A stretch of DNA of 64,000 nt, from the NCBI RefSeq assembly GCF_018873765.1, contig NC_057919.1, forward strand, positions 67,636,984 to 67,700,983, read 5' to 3'. Position numbers and translations under genes: made by a program. Under the pieces are notes generated by a model. The model was not told the origin of the DNA and did not search any database. It worked only from the letters and a program-made list of their open reading frames with translations. This DNA comes from Telopea speciosissima (Eukaryota > Streptophyta > Magnoliopsida > Proteales > Proteaceae). Of this stretch, positions 45,000-56,700 are shown in pieces (position 1 is the stretch's first letter; each line of letters begins with the position of its first letter).

Positions 45000-45325
45000 T
45001 AGGTGAGTGCTGAACACACCACAAGGCTATCAAACAAATTCCTCTGCTTTTCTTTTATCTTCTTCTTCTTCAATCCCAAAAAGTTCCATCAGTTCCATTA
45101 GCTCCCCTTTATCATACTTTTCCCAAGTCCATCTTGGAAGCCATTCCTGAGACTCATCATTGAAGTTTCTTCTCCTACCCACAATCTCGAATGAAAGCAT
45201 ACCAAAATTATAAACATCATATTTATAAGTCACTGGGAATGGCAACCATAGCTCAGGTGCAGCATACCCTGGTGTCCCTCTATAACATGTCATGGTTACA
45301 TGTGTACTATCCCTATTACAAAACT
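45000..45325 (-). pseudogene. LRK10L/PR5K-like receptor kinase C-terminal fragment
   Basis: The minus strand reads DSTHVTMTCYRGTPGYAAPE (activation loop to the P+1/APE motif), then YKYDVYNFGMLSFEIVGRRR and SQEWLPRWTWEKYDKGELME. These are hallmarks of the LEAF RUST 10-like receptor-like kinases. A one-base deletion near 45033 creates TGA and TAG; in the next frame the homology resumes as MIALWCVQHSPMDRPLMST (subdomain XI). After that a small duplication (GGACAGACCTC) and a TA microsatellite destroy the match. Subdomains I-VII, the DFG motif, the membrane span and the extracellular region are missing. No kinase can be made. Confidence 0.85.
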
Positions 45326-46164
45326 ATAATTAGTATAAGTACTTGATCAGATAGCTTATCTCCATAAATCCATATTAAAGGAAATGACAAGCTTTTAAGT
45401 AGTACTGCATCAATGCTAGTAGAGAATTTTCACTTTCTGAACTAGCATTAGAACTACATTAATAAACTACATTAATATGGAGAACCTATACACTCTCTCA
45501 GCAGATGCTTAAACAGAAAATAAAAAAATAAGCAAATCCGTTTATTTATTTAGGATTAAAGCAACTCTCAATTTTTTGACATTCTCAGCCGAGAAGCTTG
45601 GAGATTATCCATTCAAATATATATAGCATACCATCAAATATCCATACATCTAACTAAAGAAAAGCCCTCCTATTTGCATAATAGGCATGAACAGTCATAG
45701 CCAAAATTCAGATCAGAAGACAGCAAAAACAAATTTAGGGAGTTTGAGATTAAATAAAATAAAATTAAAAAAAAAAAGTATAGAGGGAAAATGAAAAATC
45801 GAGAACTAGTGGCAAAGAGAAGGGAAAATAGGTAGAGATAACCTGCGAGCAGCAACCATTGATGGCTCGTGGACGGAAATGGTGACAGAAAAAACCTCAT
45901 CTGGTCCCTTTGCTTCTCCGTCTCTCTTTCAGTCCCGGTCTCTCTCTTTCTACTCGCTCAGTGACTCAGTCCCTAAGTTTTAAGTATCAAGGAAAGAGAT
46001 GATTTGCCGGTGAATGACCTAGAATGTTGTTGTGGTGTTTTTTGCAGAATTCACCGGTAACTTGAAGCTCTGCCGAAAACAAGAGAAAGAGGTTGTGTTG
46101 GATCATGGTCGGAGATAGAGAGAGATTTTGGGGAAGATGGGAAGATGGGTTGTGTTGAATTACA
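45326..46164. other. Intergenic, nothing recognised
   Basis: Short open frames on the minus strand (45670-45900) are hydrophobic and low-complexity. No domain, no gene. Confidence 0.35.
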
Positions 46165-46380
46165 TTTTAACTCTTTTTTTTTAAATCTAGTTAAAACTTC
46201 TTGGTTTTCTTTAATTTTTTTTTTAATTTCTAGTATTTTATATGAATTTACATAATTATCCTTATAAATTTATGTTCAATCATGTCCCTAACTGTTGTTT
46301 TAAGAGGACAGTTGATGTCTTGTTATGTTTGGATAAATAACAGACTTTGTTACACTAATAATTCCCCATTATGCTTTTAT
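46165..46380. repeat. Dispersed repeat end, second copy at 62370-62575
   Basis: Both copies contain GTCTTGTTATGTTTGGATAA, followed by ATAACAGAC, TTTGTTACA and TAATAATT, preceded by GTTAAAA and TCCTTA words. The conserved block looks like the terminal part of a TIR transposon, but its partner end was not located. Confidence 0.55.
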
Positions 46381-46570
46381 TAATTGTATTTTTTTATCTC
46401 GTAGTTTTTTTTTTATTTTTTATATTTCATCATTTTATTAGTTGTTTGTAGTTTTCTTAAGGGTTCCCCTTTTGTCTTGCGTATGGGCTTTGTTATTGTA
46501 CTCTATTTTTTAAGGTAGTATTGTACTCTACTTTTTACCTTAATTTATTTTCCATTCATAAAAAAGGAAA

Positions 46571-47963
46571 AATTTCACGGACATACCAAACTTTAAAAAA
46601 ATTTGACAGACACTCTTTATTTTATGATTTTATTTCAACTTAGTCTATTCCTTAGGTCTTAAGTCACTGTTAACTCTTTTTAAATAGCATAATTACCCTT
46701 ATCACAGAATAAACTCCCCCATAATACCCTTACATTCCAAAACTCTTCTTCTCACCCAGTCATTCTCTATTCCATAAATAAATAGGGAAAACGAACAGAT
46801 TAATTAAAGTTAAAAGAGAAAAGAGAAAACCATTTCCTTTTCTCTTTCTTTAATCTTCTTAATTGGATGTCCGTGATTAGTGGAAATTACAGTCAAATTT
46901 ATTGGTTTACTTGGTTTCTCTTTCTTTCTTCTTTTCCGGAGAACACCACCAACCCAACACCGAACGGCGAAGTCGATGATGTCCTCGACAGAGCTCACGC
47001 AGCTCTTGGTCATGCCGCTGCTTGGTGCCCTCTCGCACTCCTGAACAGTGTTCTGAAGGATCTTCTCCATGCTCGAGTTCTCTGCCGCTTGGAAGATCTG
47101 TTTCAGCTCCGAAATTTGGGAAGTCGAGAATGGCAGTTTCGATGCGGTGGAACGAGGCAAGAACGATCTCTTCGGCATCTTGTCTTTGATGTCGGGCATC
47201 GGCATTACAGTCCCCTGTTTCAGCATCGATTCACGGAAGAACTTCCCTGGTTCTACCCACCTGTTCTTCGATTGAGCTGATTTTGTTTTACTTTTAGTTT
47301 CAGATTGTGGGGTTCGGTTCTTGTATTTGGCCAAAAGCCCACTATCACCTTCGTTTTCCTTTGACAGTGGTGTTCTCTGGAGAAGAAGAAGAAAGAAAAA
47401 ATTTATTCTTGAAATCACCCTTCTTCAACACCATGTTCCTCTGTCGAACAACATCTCCTGATTAATTAAAGGAAAACGAAGGTGATTCTCATATTTTCAA
47501 GCTTGATTTGATCTTCTCTCTCTTCTGTTTGCAAAATTTGTGCATGGTGACCACTGAGAAATTCATGAAATCTCCCTTAAATTTATTAAAAGAAAAAAAT
47601 AGTATTAAGCTGTGAAAACAGTATCCAACTCGATCAAGACTTGGGTTTTCGTTCCAGAAAACCCAAATCCTTTCATTTTTTTCTAAATATTTTGATCGAC
47701 ATGATCAATGCTCAAAAGGTTTTCTAGTAAGACTTAATGAACTACTTTAGCAGGGGAGGCGAGGCGACTGTTATTACCCTAGGAGAAAAATCCGTAGTTG
47801 TGAAGACTGAAGATGGAAGAAATCGTCTTTATATAAATAACTAAGAGGTTAAAATGGACATTTCAACTGTGGGTGCTAACTGTGCTTATAGGAAAATGGT
47901 ATTTTGACCAGATTTGATACGTCTGTGCCATTTGACTAACTTATAGGGGTGTCCATGAAATTT
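46571..47963. mobile_element. TIR element carrying a BURP-gene fragment (Pack-MULE candidate)
   Basis: AAATTTCACGGACATACC at the left and, by reverse complement, AAATTTCATGGACACCCC at the right are terminal inverted repeats matching at 15 of 18 positions. Sub-terminal words also agree (CACTGTTAAC with CACAGTTAGC). The inside holds a piece of a host BURP-domain gene, and no transposase. Possible A-rich target copies (CATAAAAAA and CAAAAAAAT) are too simple to be decisive. Confidence 0.6.
46966..47330 (-). pseudogene. BURP-domain protein fragment (polygalacturonase 1 beta-like)
   Basis: The minus-strand frame contains YKNRTPQSETKSKT, then NRWVEPGKFFRESMLKQGTV, MPMPDIKDKMPKRSFLPRS and KLPFSTSQISELKQIF, ending at VSSVEDIIDFA. 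This is the start of the BURP domain of PG1-beta/AroGP proteins, cell-wall proteins that associate with polygalacturonase. Upstream FxxY-type repeats and most of the BURP domain with its CH motifs are missing; after DFA the frame departs into Arg/Lys-rich noise. The frame remains open through the homologous part, so capture is fairly recent or the segment is slow to decay. Confidence 0.85.
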
Positions 47964-48300
47964 GCTCAAAAAAATACTAAACAAAACATAAAGAAAGAAA
48001 ACAAAGGCACAAAAAACCTTCAAAAAGAATGCCATGGAGTTAACAGTAGAGAAGGACAAACTAGAGGGAAAAAAAAAAAAAAAAAGAGAGGAAGGGTTTG
48101 CTTCCTGGTCAGGTGGCTCACGCATCAGCATGGGGCCAATGAGGAGGCACGCTAAGACATCCAATAGGAGGGGTGGGGCAGTCATTTCACCCCTCCTTGT
48201 GTATGGGTGCAGGGAACATGGTCAAATAGCATTCTGTTTCTCAAAAATTAATTACAAGTAAAAATCCAATATTATTAGGTAGGATACATGGAAGCAAGAA
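47964..48300. other. Intergenic, nothing recognised
   Basis: Includes a poly-A run (48069-48086). The block at about 48105-48210 (GTGGCTCACGCATCAGCATG and following) is GC-richer than its surroundings but unidentified. Confidence 0.3.
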
Positions 48301-48352
48301 ATTGTATGTAAGAAAATATAACTACTTTCCACATCTGAAAAGAGGATTTGGA

Positions 48353-48480
48353 CACTGTACCATACTGAGTACGGTATCATTTTCCCATATCGATATCGTA
48401 TTGTATGGTACTGGTTTGGTATATGGTGTTATTCAGTACAATATATGGAATTTGTTATACGATTTCTTATATTATATATA

Positions 48481-48548
<68 letters not shown>

Positions 48549-48760
48549 ATACATATATATTTATATATAATTTATTATATATATATAAATTAGTATATAA
48601 GTATATATGTTGATAATATGGTACAATGTCGATATTTGGTAATTCGATACGGTATTAGTATGTACCTTTGGTATCAACCTCCATAGCAATACCATACCAT
48701 ACTCAGTACGGTATCATTTTCCTATACTTGTATCGTATTGAATACAATAGACCGATCTGG
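48353..48760. repeat. Repeat with long TA microsatellite core
   Basis: ACCATACTGAGTACGGTATC at 48359 and ACCATACTCAGTACGGTATC at about 48697 are direct copies, each followed by ATTTTCC. Between them is an AT-only stretch (about 48470-48605) of TATATA runs. The same GTACGGTATC arm reads almost the same on both strands, so cruciform formation is possible. Confidence 0.7.
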
Positions 48761-49481
48761 CCCATCTCAAGAATAACAAGCAGCAAGCCACGTCAACCCA
48801 TGTATTTAGATTCTCATCAATGATTGACCTGATAATTAATCAAACTCACATATCGACATTAAAAAATATCTAACATAAAATCCTATACAATGTGGGCATC
48901 TTGCGGTGCACTACAGTGTGAGCATGAAAGCTTGACATGTGGAAGAACCTTCATCCAATGTTGCGAGCTCAATGCAAGAAGTATTTTTTTTCTTTCTTCT
49001 TGAGCTCGGCACTGTTGGATGTCGAATCTTCCACGTGTCAAGCTCTTAGGCCCGCACCGCAAGATTAGGGCACTATAGAGGATTTTTTTTTTCTGTACCC
49101 ATGTTTTATGTGCATAGTATCGGATCGTAGGTCACCATCAAAACTGATATAATATTGAATACAGATGGCGCTGGTTTTTCTTAAAAAATTGTTTTATTTT
49201 TTATAGTTGTACTCTTGATTCATACCATTCCACCGATACGAGATCGGCCAAGTACTAAGATTGGCTTGTGCCCGATAGGCCGATCCGAGACAAATTCATC
49301 AAATCATGCTACTAGCATCCCATGTTAGAAGTGTTTCCTATGGGGGAATGTGGCCTCCGCACGCATGAGGATCAATGAGAACACATACGACAACATCAGG
49401 AAGACGGTCATTTCTACCTTTCATGTGAGGTGGGGGATTATTTTGCCTCTCATTATTGGGTGTGGGCGGTACACTCTCACG
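48761..49481. other. Intergenic; contains dispersed repeat copy 3
   Basis: 49115-49300 is the third member of the GGTATCGG-type family (ATAGTATCGGATCG to CCGATAGGCCGATCC). Complementary words CTTGACATGTGGAAGA (about 48931) and TCTTCCACGTGTCAAG (about 49027) form a possible MITE. No gene. Confidence 0.4.
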
Positions 49482-50085
49482 TAAGGGTGTTAAACGGTTC
49501 GGTGCAAAGATTTTTAGGTGAAACTAGAACCGAACCGTTTATTAAACGATTTCACTTATTAAAACAAAAATCATTTATTAAACGGTTTCAGTTTCTCATT
49601 TTTTAAACGTTGTCAGTTTATCAACCATAAATGGTTTCGGTCACGATTTTAGAAACTTGGTTCCTAAATGGTTAACCTGCTTTACACCGAATTTAATGCT
49701 TGTTGAATGTACTCAACAAGCCACATTGATTCTAATTTATAGGAAAACTAAAATATTCATAGAAACATTTAATATTATTATATTAATGTATTTGAATGAA
49801 TTCAACTCAATTATTTTATTACAAATTTCACATGTACACTTCTACCCATTCATGTATGATTCTCATTGTTTTCAAATGTAGCAGCAACCTTATTGTATGA
49901 AGGCACTAATGGTTAACTTTTGCCATTACATATTATTAATATTTGTTTCGGCTTAAACGGTTTTGTTCGGTTTAAATAACTAAATGGTCCCAATTTTATA
50001 AACTAAAATCAAACTACTTATTAAACGGTTCCACGATTCAATGTAAACGGCTCTGTTCGATTTCGATCTGATTTTGATAGCCTTA
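49482..50085. mobile_element. hAT-like element of the TAAGGGTGT family
   Basis: Left end TAAGGGTGTTAAACGGTTCG; right end, by reverse complement, TAAGGCTATCAAAATC. Flanks CTCTCACG (49474-49481) and CTCCCACC (50086-50093) match at 6 of 8 positions, an aged 8-bp TSD. Sub-terminal AAACGGTT words match the MITE monomers, while the middle (about 49680-49930) is unrelated AT-rich sequence. It ends about 700 bp upstream of the PDI start codon. Confidence 0.6.
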
Positions 50086-50205
50086 CTCCCACCCACAAGA
50101 AACATTTTTCCTAAATTAAACCGACCCAAATGAGAGAGAAAATATCATTTGCTTCCCTCAACAGAGAACGTTACCTAGTCGCGTGGCTCTTATAAGATCG
50201 TTATC

Positions 50206-50337
50206 GCCCCCAATACTGGGGGGTGTTGTGTGCATCGTGCGGCGCAGCATCGTCCACGTGTGCATGGTGGGTCCACTGTGCACTCATGGACGGTGCTGCA
50301 CCGCACGATGCGAACAGCACCGCCCCCAGTACTGGGG
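50206..50337. repeat. GC-rich hairpin MITE in the PDI upstream region
   Basis: GCCCCCAATACTGGGGGGTG, then GCATCGTGCGGCGCAGCA and CGTCCA, pair with TGGACGGTGCTGCACCGCA, CGATGC and GCCCCCAGTACTGGGGC. The arms are about 55 bp, near-complementary, with a loop of about 20 bp. The region between carries a CACGTG G-box core (about 50257). The target duplication was not resolved. Confidence 0.7.
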
Positions 50338-50779
50338 CAATGATTTTCCGGCTCTTGCGCCTAGACATAGTACGGGTCAAACCCCATGGAAGTACGACCT
50401 TACCCCATAGAGTGGCAAAAATCTCGTCCATCGATGCTTGCGCGCATATTCCCATTGGCCGGTGTGCAGTGCAGGTGCAGGCTTTAGGAGCCGAGACAGC
50501 GTTGTATCGCTCTCTAAAGTATAAGGAAGGAAGAGACGTGGAAGTTCGGTTTTTTGTTAGAAAATTCAGAAAAAAATGTTTTTTGGTAAAGGAGAAAAAA
50601 AAAAAAAAAAAAAGGGGAAAAACAAAAACGTGACGAGTTGATGGAGTCCCGACGAATCATGTAGAAGTATGAACGCGTCTTCCATCCCAAAACCCAATAA
50701 ATTCCCAGCAGTTCGTCAAAGACACGGTTTTTTTCTTATGCTTCTGCCCGTGGAGGAAAATCACAAAAGAAGAAGAAAA
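50338..50779 (+). promoter_or_regulatory. Proximal promoter and leader of the PDI gene
   Basis: This 440-bp stretch separates the hairpin MITE from the ATG. ACGT-core motifs GACGTGG (about 50536) and ACGTGACG (about 50628) are of the kind bound by plant bZIPs, including ER-stress bZIPs, but a full ERSE was not seen. A TATA-like AGTATAAGG lies at about 50518. A poly-A run (50588-50611) is near the expected leader. Regulation by ER stress is inferred from the family, not shown. Confidence 0.35.
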
Positions 50780-53700
50780 ATGGCGATCTCTCAGATCTGG
50801 TTTGCTGTCGGAACACTTGCTTTTCTCTTAGTATCAGCTATTGCAGACGATGTAGTCGTTCTGACTGAAGAGAACTTCGAGAAGGAGGTCGGACAGGATC
50901 GAGGCGCTCTTGTCGAATTCTACGCGCCGTGGTATGAATTTTAGTTCCTGAGCTCACTCAATAGATTTTAGTTTTGTTTCTTTGATTGTCTGGTTTGTGC
51001 TGTGATATAATTGTATAATTATTTAGTTACGGGTTGTTGATTTGATTTGTGGAAGCAATGGATTTCGATCACGTACATTCCAGATCTGTAATTGTTAGGG
51101 CTTTGTGCTATTATGTTGATCATGATTGTCCGTCTATTGATCTAGGATTGGATTAGTAAATTTTGATCGAACTATATGTTTCGAGCAATTCCTGGCTGAT
51201 CTTGTTTTACAACTGAAAAGCTCAGTGAGTCCTTTGATGGGAAACATTTAGTTCTGAAGAGTTTGAAGTATTGTATGGTATGTAGAATCATTCCCCTCCC
51301 CTCCCCTCCCCTTCCCCCTCCCCCCCGCCCCAACCCCACCACCTCCCTTCTTTATAATTTCTTCTTCTACCTCTATTTTTTGTGTTTGGATCTCTCAAGT
51401 ACGTTTCAGGTTTTGAATCGGATTTTCATCAATTATTCCCCTGCCGATCATATCAACCTCTTGCATTGGAATTTTCTTTTCCTATTCTTTTCTTTTTTTT
51501 AATACCTTGCTTTGATGTACAGACACTTATTGTGCTGAGGTGTGCTGAGGCTTAAATCTCTTTGTCTGTATCAGCCTATCTTTCTGGAAATTCGCCAGTG
51601 TGTTTTTTTTTAACTCTAAAAAACCTCTCTATGTTGATTCAGTTCAATGATGGGCCCTCTCTCTAGAACTCTCTAGAACTTACAGTTTTTAATGCATGAG
51701 GGATGTTGAATGTGTTTTTCTGTTTTAATGCCATCTCTTTCTGATCAGAAGATTGTACTAAAAAAAGTAGATTGAAACCTATTTTCTGCTATCAGCTTAT
51801 TTTTCTGGTTTATTCGTTGGCATTGATATCCTTTTATCCTGACAGGTGTGGACACTGTAAAAAGCTTGCTCCAGAGTATGAGAAACTAGGTGCAAGCTTT
51901 AAGAAGGCCAAAACTGTTCTGATTGGAAAGGTCAGCATTAGAACATGTTTTAATGTTTGAATTTTCCAACCAACATGTTGTAATCGCAAAGTTCTGCGAG
52001 AGAACTAGTATCCACTTATTACTACCATCTAGTTTTGATAATGCTTGCATTCTTTTACCGGAGAAATCTATTCAATTGTTTAAAAAGTTGATTTACTCTT
52101 GGTGCAGGTAGACTGTGATGAGCATAAGAGTATTTGCAGCAAATATGGGGTTACTGGATACCCTACAATTCAATGGTTTCCCAAAGGGTCCTTGGAGCCA
52201 AAAAAGTAAAGAAAATATTCTTGGCATTTATTTCCTTACTATTTAAACCTGAGACTAGTTATGCCGTTGGATACATGATAGTTGAATGTGTGACTTGAGT
52301 AGGTATGAAGGACCACGTACTTCTGAATCTCTTGCTGAGTTCGTGAATAATGAGGGAGGTAATATATCAACCTTGAATTCTCACCTTGTATGCCTGAAGT
52401 AGAGGATCATCTGAATTATCGAGGCATGATTTTGTGGTTGCTAGTTTTTTGCCAAGCATCCCCACAAATGCCCCCCTTTTTTGGGTTTAGGATGCAATGG
52501 TAATTTTGGATGGAATCAGGATTTTGACAGACGAATTCGAACATAATTCAATTCAAATTTGAAATTTTCACCTTGCTAATATTTTGATCGATTTCACACA
52601 GGCCCCATATAGAATCTCCATTGTTTTGATGATGAAATTACAAACTTTTTTAATATTCAGTTTTAATTTTGAATAGACATAAACTAATGCTGAAGCATAA
52701 GCTAATACCTTAATCGGAATGTTTATATCAAATGTTGTACTTGTCTAGGATGACAATGTTAGCTATTAACAATGTTACCTTTTCCATTTAGTGTATTTTT
52801 CCTAGTGCTAGTGGTTGAACCTACACCTTGCAACATGGTTTTTGGGATGTAAAATTATCCTTCAGTTCTCTTTTTTGTACTTAATATGCATGTCTCTGTT
52901 GTTCTGTTACTGCGTATTCATTAGTTGGAGGCTTGGAGCCTTACAAAAGAATAGATTTTCTAGTCAACATATTCTTTTGTGAGTATTTTGCCAACAAGTC
53001 ACCAGTCATCCCTATTTTTGTGTCCACTCATGAACCTTTTCTTGTAATCTGTATCTCATCATACAGTTTTCTTCTCAGAGTATGCACTATCTCCTGCCTT
53101 TGGCTAGCATAGATTGAACTGGGGGCCAAATCCTTGCCAGTATGCGGATTGAAATAGTGCAAAATCGTTGATATAGCTTGCATTTTTCTGCAGGGACCAA
53201 TGTGAAGATAGCTGCAATCCCATCAAATGTGGTGGTGCTAACTGCAGATAATTTTGATGAGGTTGTTTTGGATGAAAACAAGGATGTTCTGGTTGAGTTT
53301 TATGCTCCATGGTAAGAATTCATGTTCAATTATGTCTCTATTTTTATTTTCATGGACTGTGATTTTCAGGTAAAACTTCTTTTCAATTACCATATCCTGG
53401 AGCTAGAATGAATGATCTTTGTATGCTGTGCTGTAATGTACTATTCTTTTGCATTTTGCAGGTGTGGCCACTGCAAAAATCTTGCTCCTGTAAGTCCAGA
53501 ACAGTAACAGTTCTTTGAATATTCTCTAGAAGCTGTTGTGCCTTAACCAGAGTGTTAATTACAAATCTCTTCCCCTCCCTTCAAACCTGAAAAAATGAGT
53601 ATACTAACATTTTTGGGGTTCTGATTATTTTCTGGAAAATGATTTGTAGGTATATGAAAAGGTGGCCACAGCATTTAATTCGGAGGACGACGTAGTAATT

Positions 53701-56700
53701 GCAAATTTGGATGCTGACAAATCCAAGGATCTTGCTGAAAAGTGAGTCCACCAATATTTAGGATCTCTTTTCTGAGTGGAAAGACTTCATGAGCATGGAT
53801 TCAAGTGAGAAAAAAATAAACTTCAGAGAAAACTAAGAAACTACAAAGAAAAAAACAACTAAATTCACTACATAAATTTTTTATTATATAAAAGGGTTAT
53901 CTTCTGCAGCACGATAGGAATTGAAATGGTTTCTTTCGCTATCACTTTTTTCCCACCCATTTCAGTTAGTGTTGTTCAATTCGTGGAGGGCAGATAGGAA
54001 TTTCACTAACAAAAAAAACTGTACCTAATCTCTACTGTTCCCCTCCCTCTCTGACTAGGTTCCGGCCCTAGCTTCGCTTTGGCTTTGGCACTCTGTGGTC
54101 AACGGCAGTGAAATCTCTTCCTCCACTTGTCTTGTGCTCTCTCTCTCCTTCCTTCCACGTGACTCTGATAGTCCTCCCCACTCTCTCTCTCCACCACAAA
54201 CCCCGCAACACCACCTCCCTGACCCTATCCCACCCCTACCATCACCTCCACTTCCCCGCTCTCACTCTCTCTTCCCTTCAGCTCTCCAGGGTTTCCGAAT
54301 TGTAAAGGAGTCTTTCTTGTCATTGTTCGTTCTGCAATTCCTCTCTCACTCTCTTTCTCTCATGTTTCCTTCACCCAGCTCCCTGCAACTCTTTACGTGT
54401 TTCTCACCTTTTGATTCCACTTGTTTTCCATTCGAACAACCCCTTGTAATGACAATAGTAATGTGGTAATAACAAATGAAAAAATTAAAAATAACTTTAT
54501 CATCTCCAAGGGAAAATTTATTGAAAGACGCAACAAGTACAATTTCACTGTATTACATTAGGGGATTGGCAACCCTATTCCAAAGCAGTTCATTTTTAGA
54601 GGCTCGTGTGTATCCCATGGAATCATTCTAAAAAGTGCCCCTATTTTAGTTGCTTGTTTTTTCACTTTGTAGGCTGGACTTTGATTCAGCTTCCCATGTC
54701 GCCACCTGTGCCATGTCTGGATGCTCACAGAAGAGGGAAGGGCGGAGGTGGGGGGCCGAGGGCAGAAGTGGGCTGGGGCAGGGGGTGCTGTAAGGTTTAG
54801 GGGAGAGCAGAGAGGGCGTACTGCAGGATTAGCAACGAAGGTGGGGAGGGGAGCCGGTATCGGAGTCGGAGAGGATCGGAAGAGGGAGAAGATGCAGAGT
54901 TCTCCCTACAAGATTCCATTAAATGTGAATTTACAAAATTTACCCCTCCATTTTAATTCAATAAAACAATTTAAGAGGGTAAGTAAAATGATAGTGAAAT
55001 AAACCGCTTCACTCTTCATAGTGACGAATAGAAGAACCCTATATGATAATATGGATTAATGGAATATATGGAGTACATCTTATTTCCTTATCTATTTAAT
55101 AAGTCAATATTAGTGACTGTAAGGTCAATGCTTAGAGCAATGGTAAATGATTTGGGCTGCCAGGGAGAATGCTTGGGTTCGAGTCTTGAGGGCGCCACTT
55201 TGCGCAGAAATGCTAAATGTTTAGACCAACTCCAAACTCTCCCCTCCCAGGACCCTGCAACGGCAGGACCAGCACTGGGTAATGGCCCTTTGTCATTGTG
55301 ACTGTAAGCAGATACGTTTTGAGTTACATAACATACATTTATTTGATGTCTCCATTTATTTATGGTCTTCCCCCCAATTTTTAAAAAAAAGGAAGGAAAA
55401 AGCTTCTTTAGTTTATATACATCTGTTATAGATACAAAAACATGCAAAATTGTTGTTTATTTAGATTGTCTATTGTAGTTTTGATAATCCAGTGATATGC
55501 AAGGCCATTCTGTATGGATTTGGAAGTGTCCTTGCATTTTATTTCCTTTGTTGTTAAGTTGTGCCTGTACTCCAATACCAGTATCCTCACTTATTTCAAC
55601 AAGGTTCCTCCTCTTTATGGAGAGGTAGTTTGGGGAAAATGTTGTTTGCTATGACTTATAATGACATAATGATGACTGAATAAATGGAGTTGTTCATATG
55701 TCAAGGTCCCATACTCCCATCAGAGGTCCTTTTATATTTTGAATGGTGTATGTAAAATTGGAAAAATCTCACAGGATTCTGAGTACAGTTGATTTCCCCT
55801 TCTATATATATTTGTATTCTTTGTCATTGGATGATTATCTCGGTTGGTATAATGCAGGTGCATGCTAAGTTATGTTCTCAAATTTTTCTTAGACCTTCAA
55901 ACATGATGAGATATTGATGTACACTTACTATCCTCATTCAGGTATGGTGTTAGTGGCTATCCTACATTGAAATTCTTCCCAAAGAGCAACAAAGCTGGTG
56001 AGGATTATGATGGTGGGCGAGATTTAGACGACTTTGTGACATTCATCAATGAGAAGTCTGGCACTAGCCGAGATGGGAAAGGACAGCTTACTTCCAAAGT
56101 TAGTAACTTGTGGGTTTAGAAGCTGACAAATGTTAGCAGTGATTCTTTTTTTTTTTCTAAAGGTTTGATACCTTCTTTGTTTTCTAGGCTGGTATTATCA
56201 CAAATCTTGATGCCTTGGTGAAGGAATTCTTGAGTGCCGGCAATGATGAGAAGAAAGCACTCTTCTCTAAGATAGAAGAAGAGGTTGAGCAGCTCAAGGG
56301 TTCAACTGCAAGGTAATACAATTTTAGGAGTATGCGAATCTTCCTTGCTTTATATATCGACAGGTCTTATGTTGAAAACTGGGTATAATTGATGGACAAA
56401 GCTTTATTGGTGCTAAAAAGAATTACAATTTTCTGTCAGGTTTGTGAAGTATGAATTTGAACATTACTAATCAGCTGTGATTTCACAGGTATGGAAAGAT
56501 TTACTTGAAAGCTGCCAAGAACTGTATGGAAAAAGGCTCTGGTTATGCGAAGAATGAAATAGATCGGCTACATCGTATGCTTGAAAAGGTGAAGTTGCTC
56601 ATGTCATCATATTTCCCTGCGCAGGGTTGGGGGGGGGGGGGGGGTTTGGTTTGGAATGTTTGGAAGTCTAACTTAAAAGTAGGAATTGATATGGGGCTGG

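Noticed and set aside
48302..48613. 103-codon Tyr/Ile-rich frame
   Set aside because: It translates a TA microsatellite.
50669..50779. Upstream in-frame ATG for the PDI gene
   Set aside because: It would add 37 charged residues in front of a normal signal peptide; start at 50780 fits the family.
54095..54469. 124-codon Ser/Pro/Leu-rich frame in PDI intron 7
   Set aside because: It lies in a CT-rich stretch of a TIR element; no domain and no codon signature.
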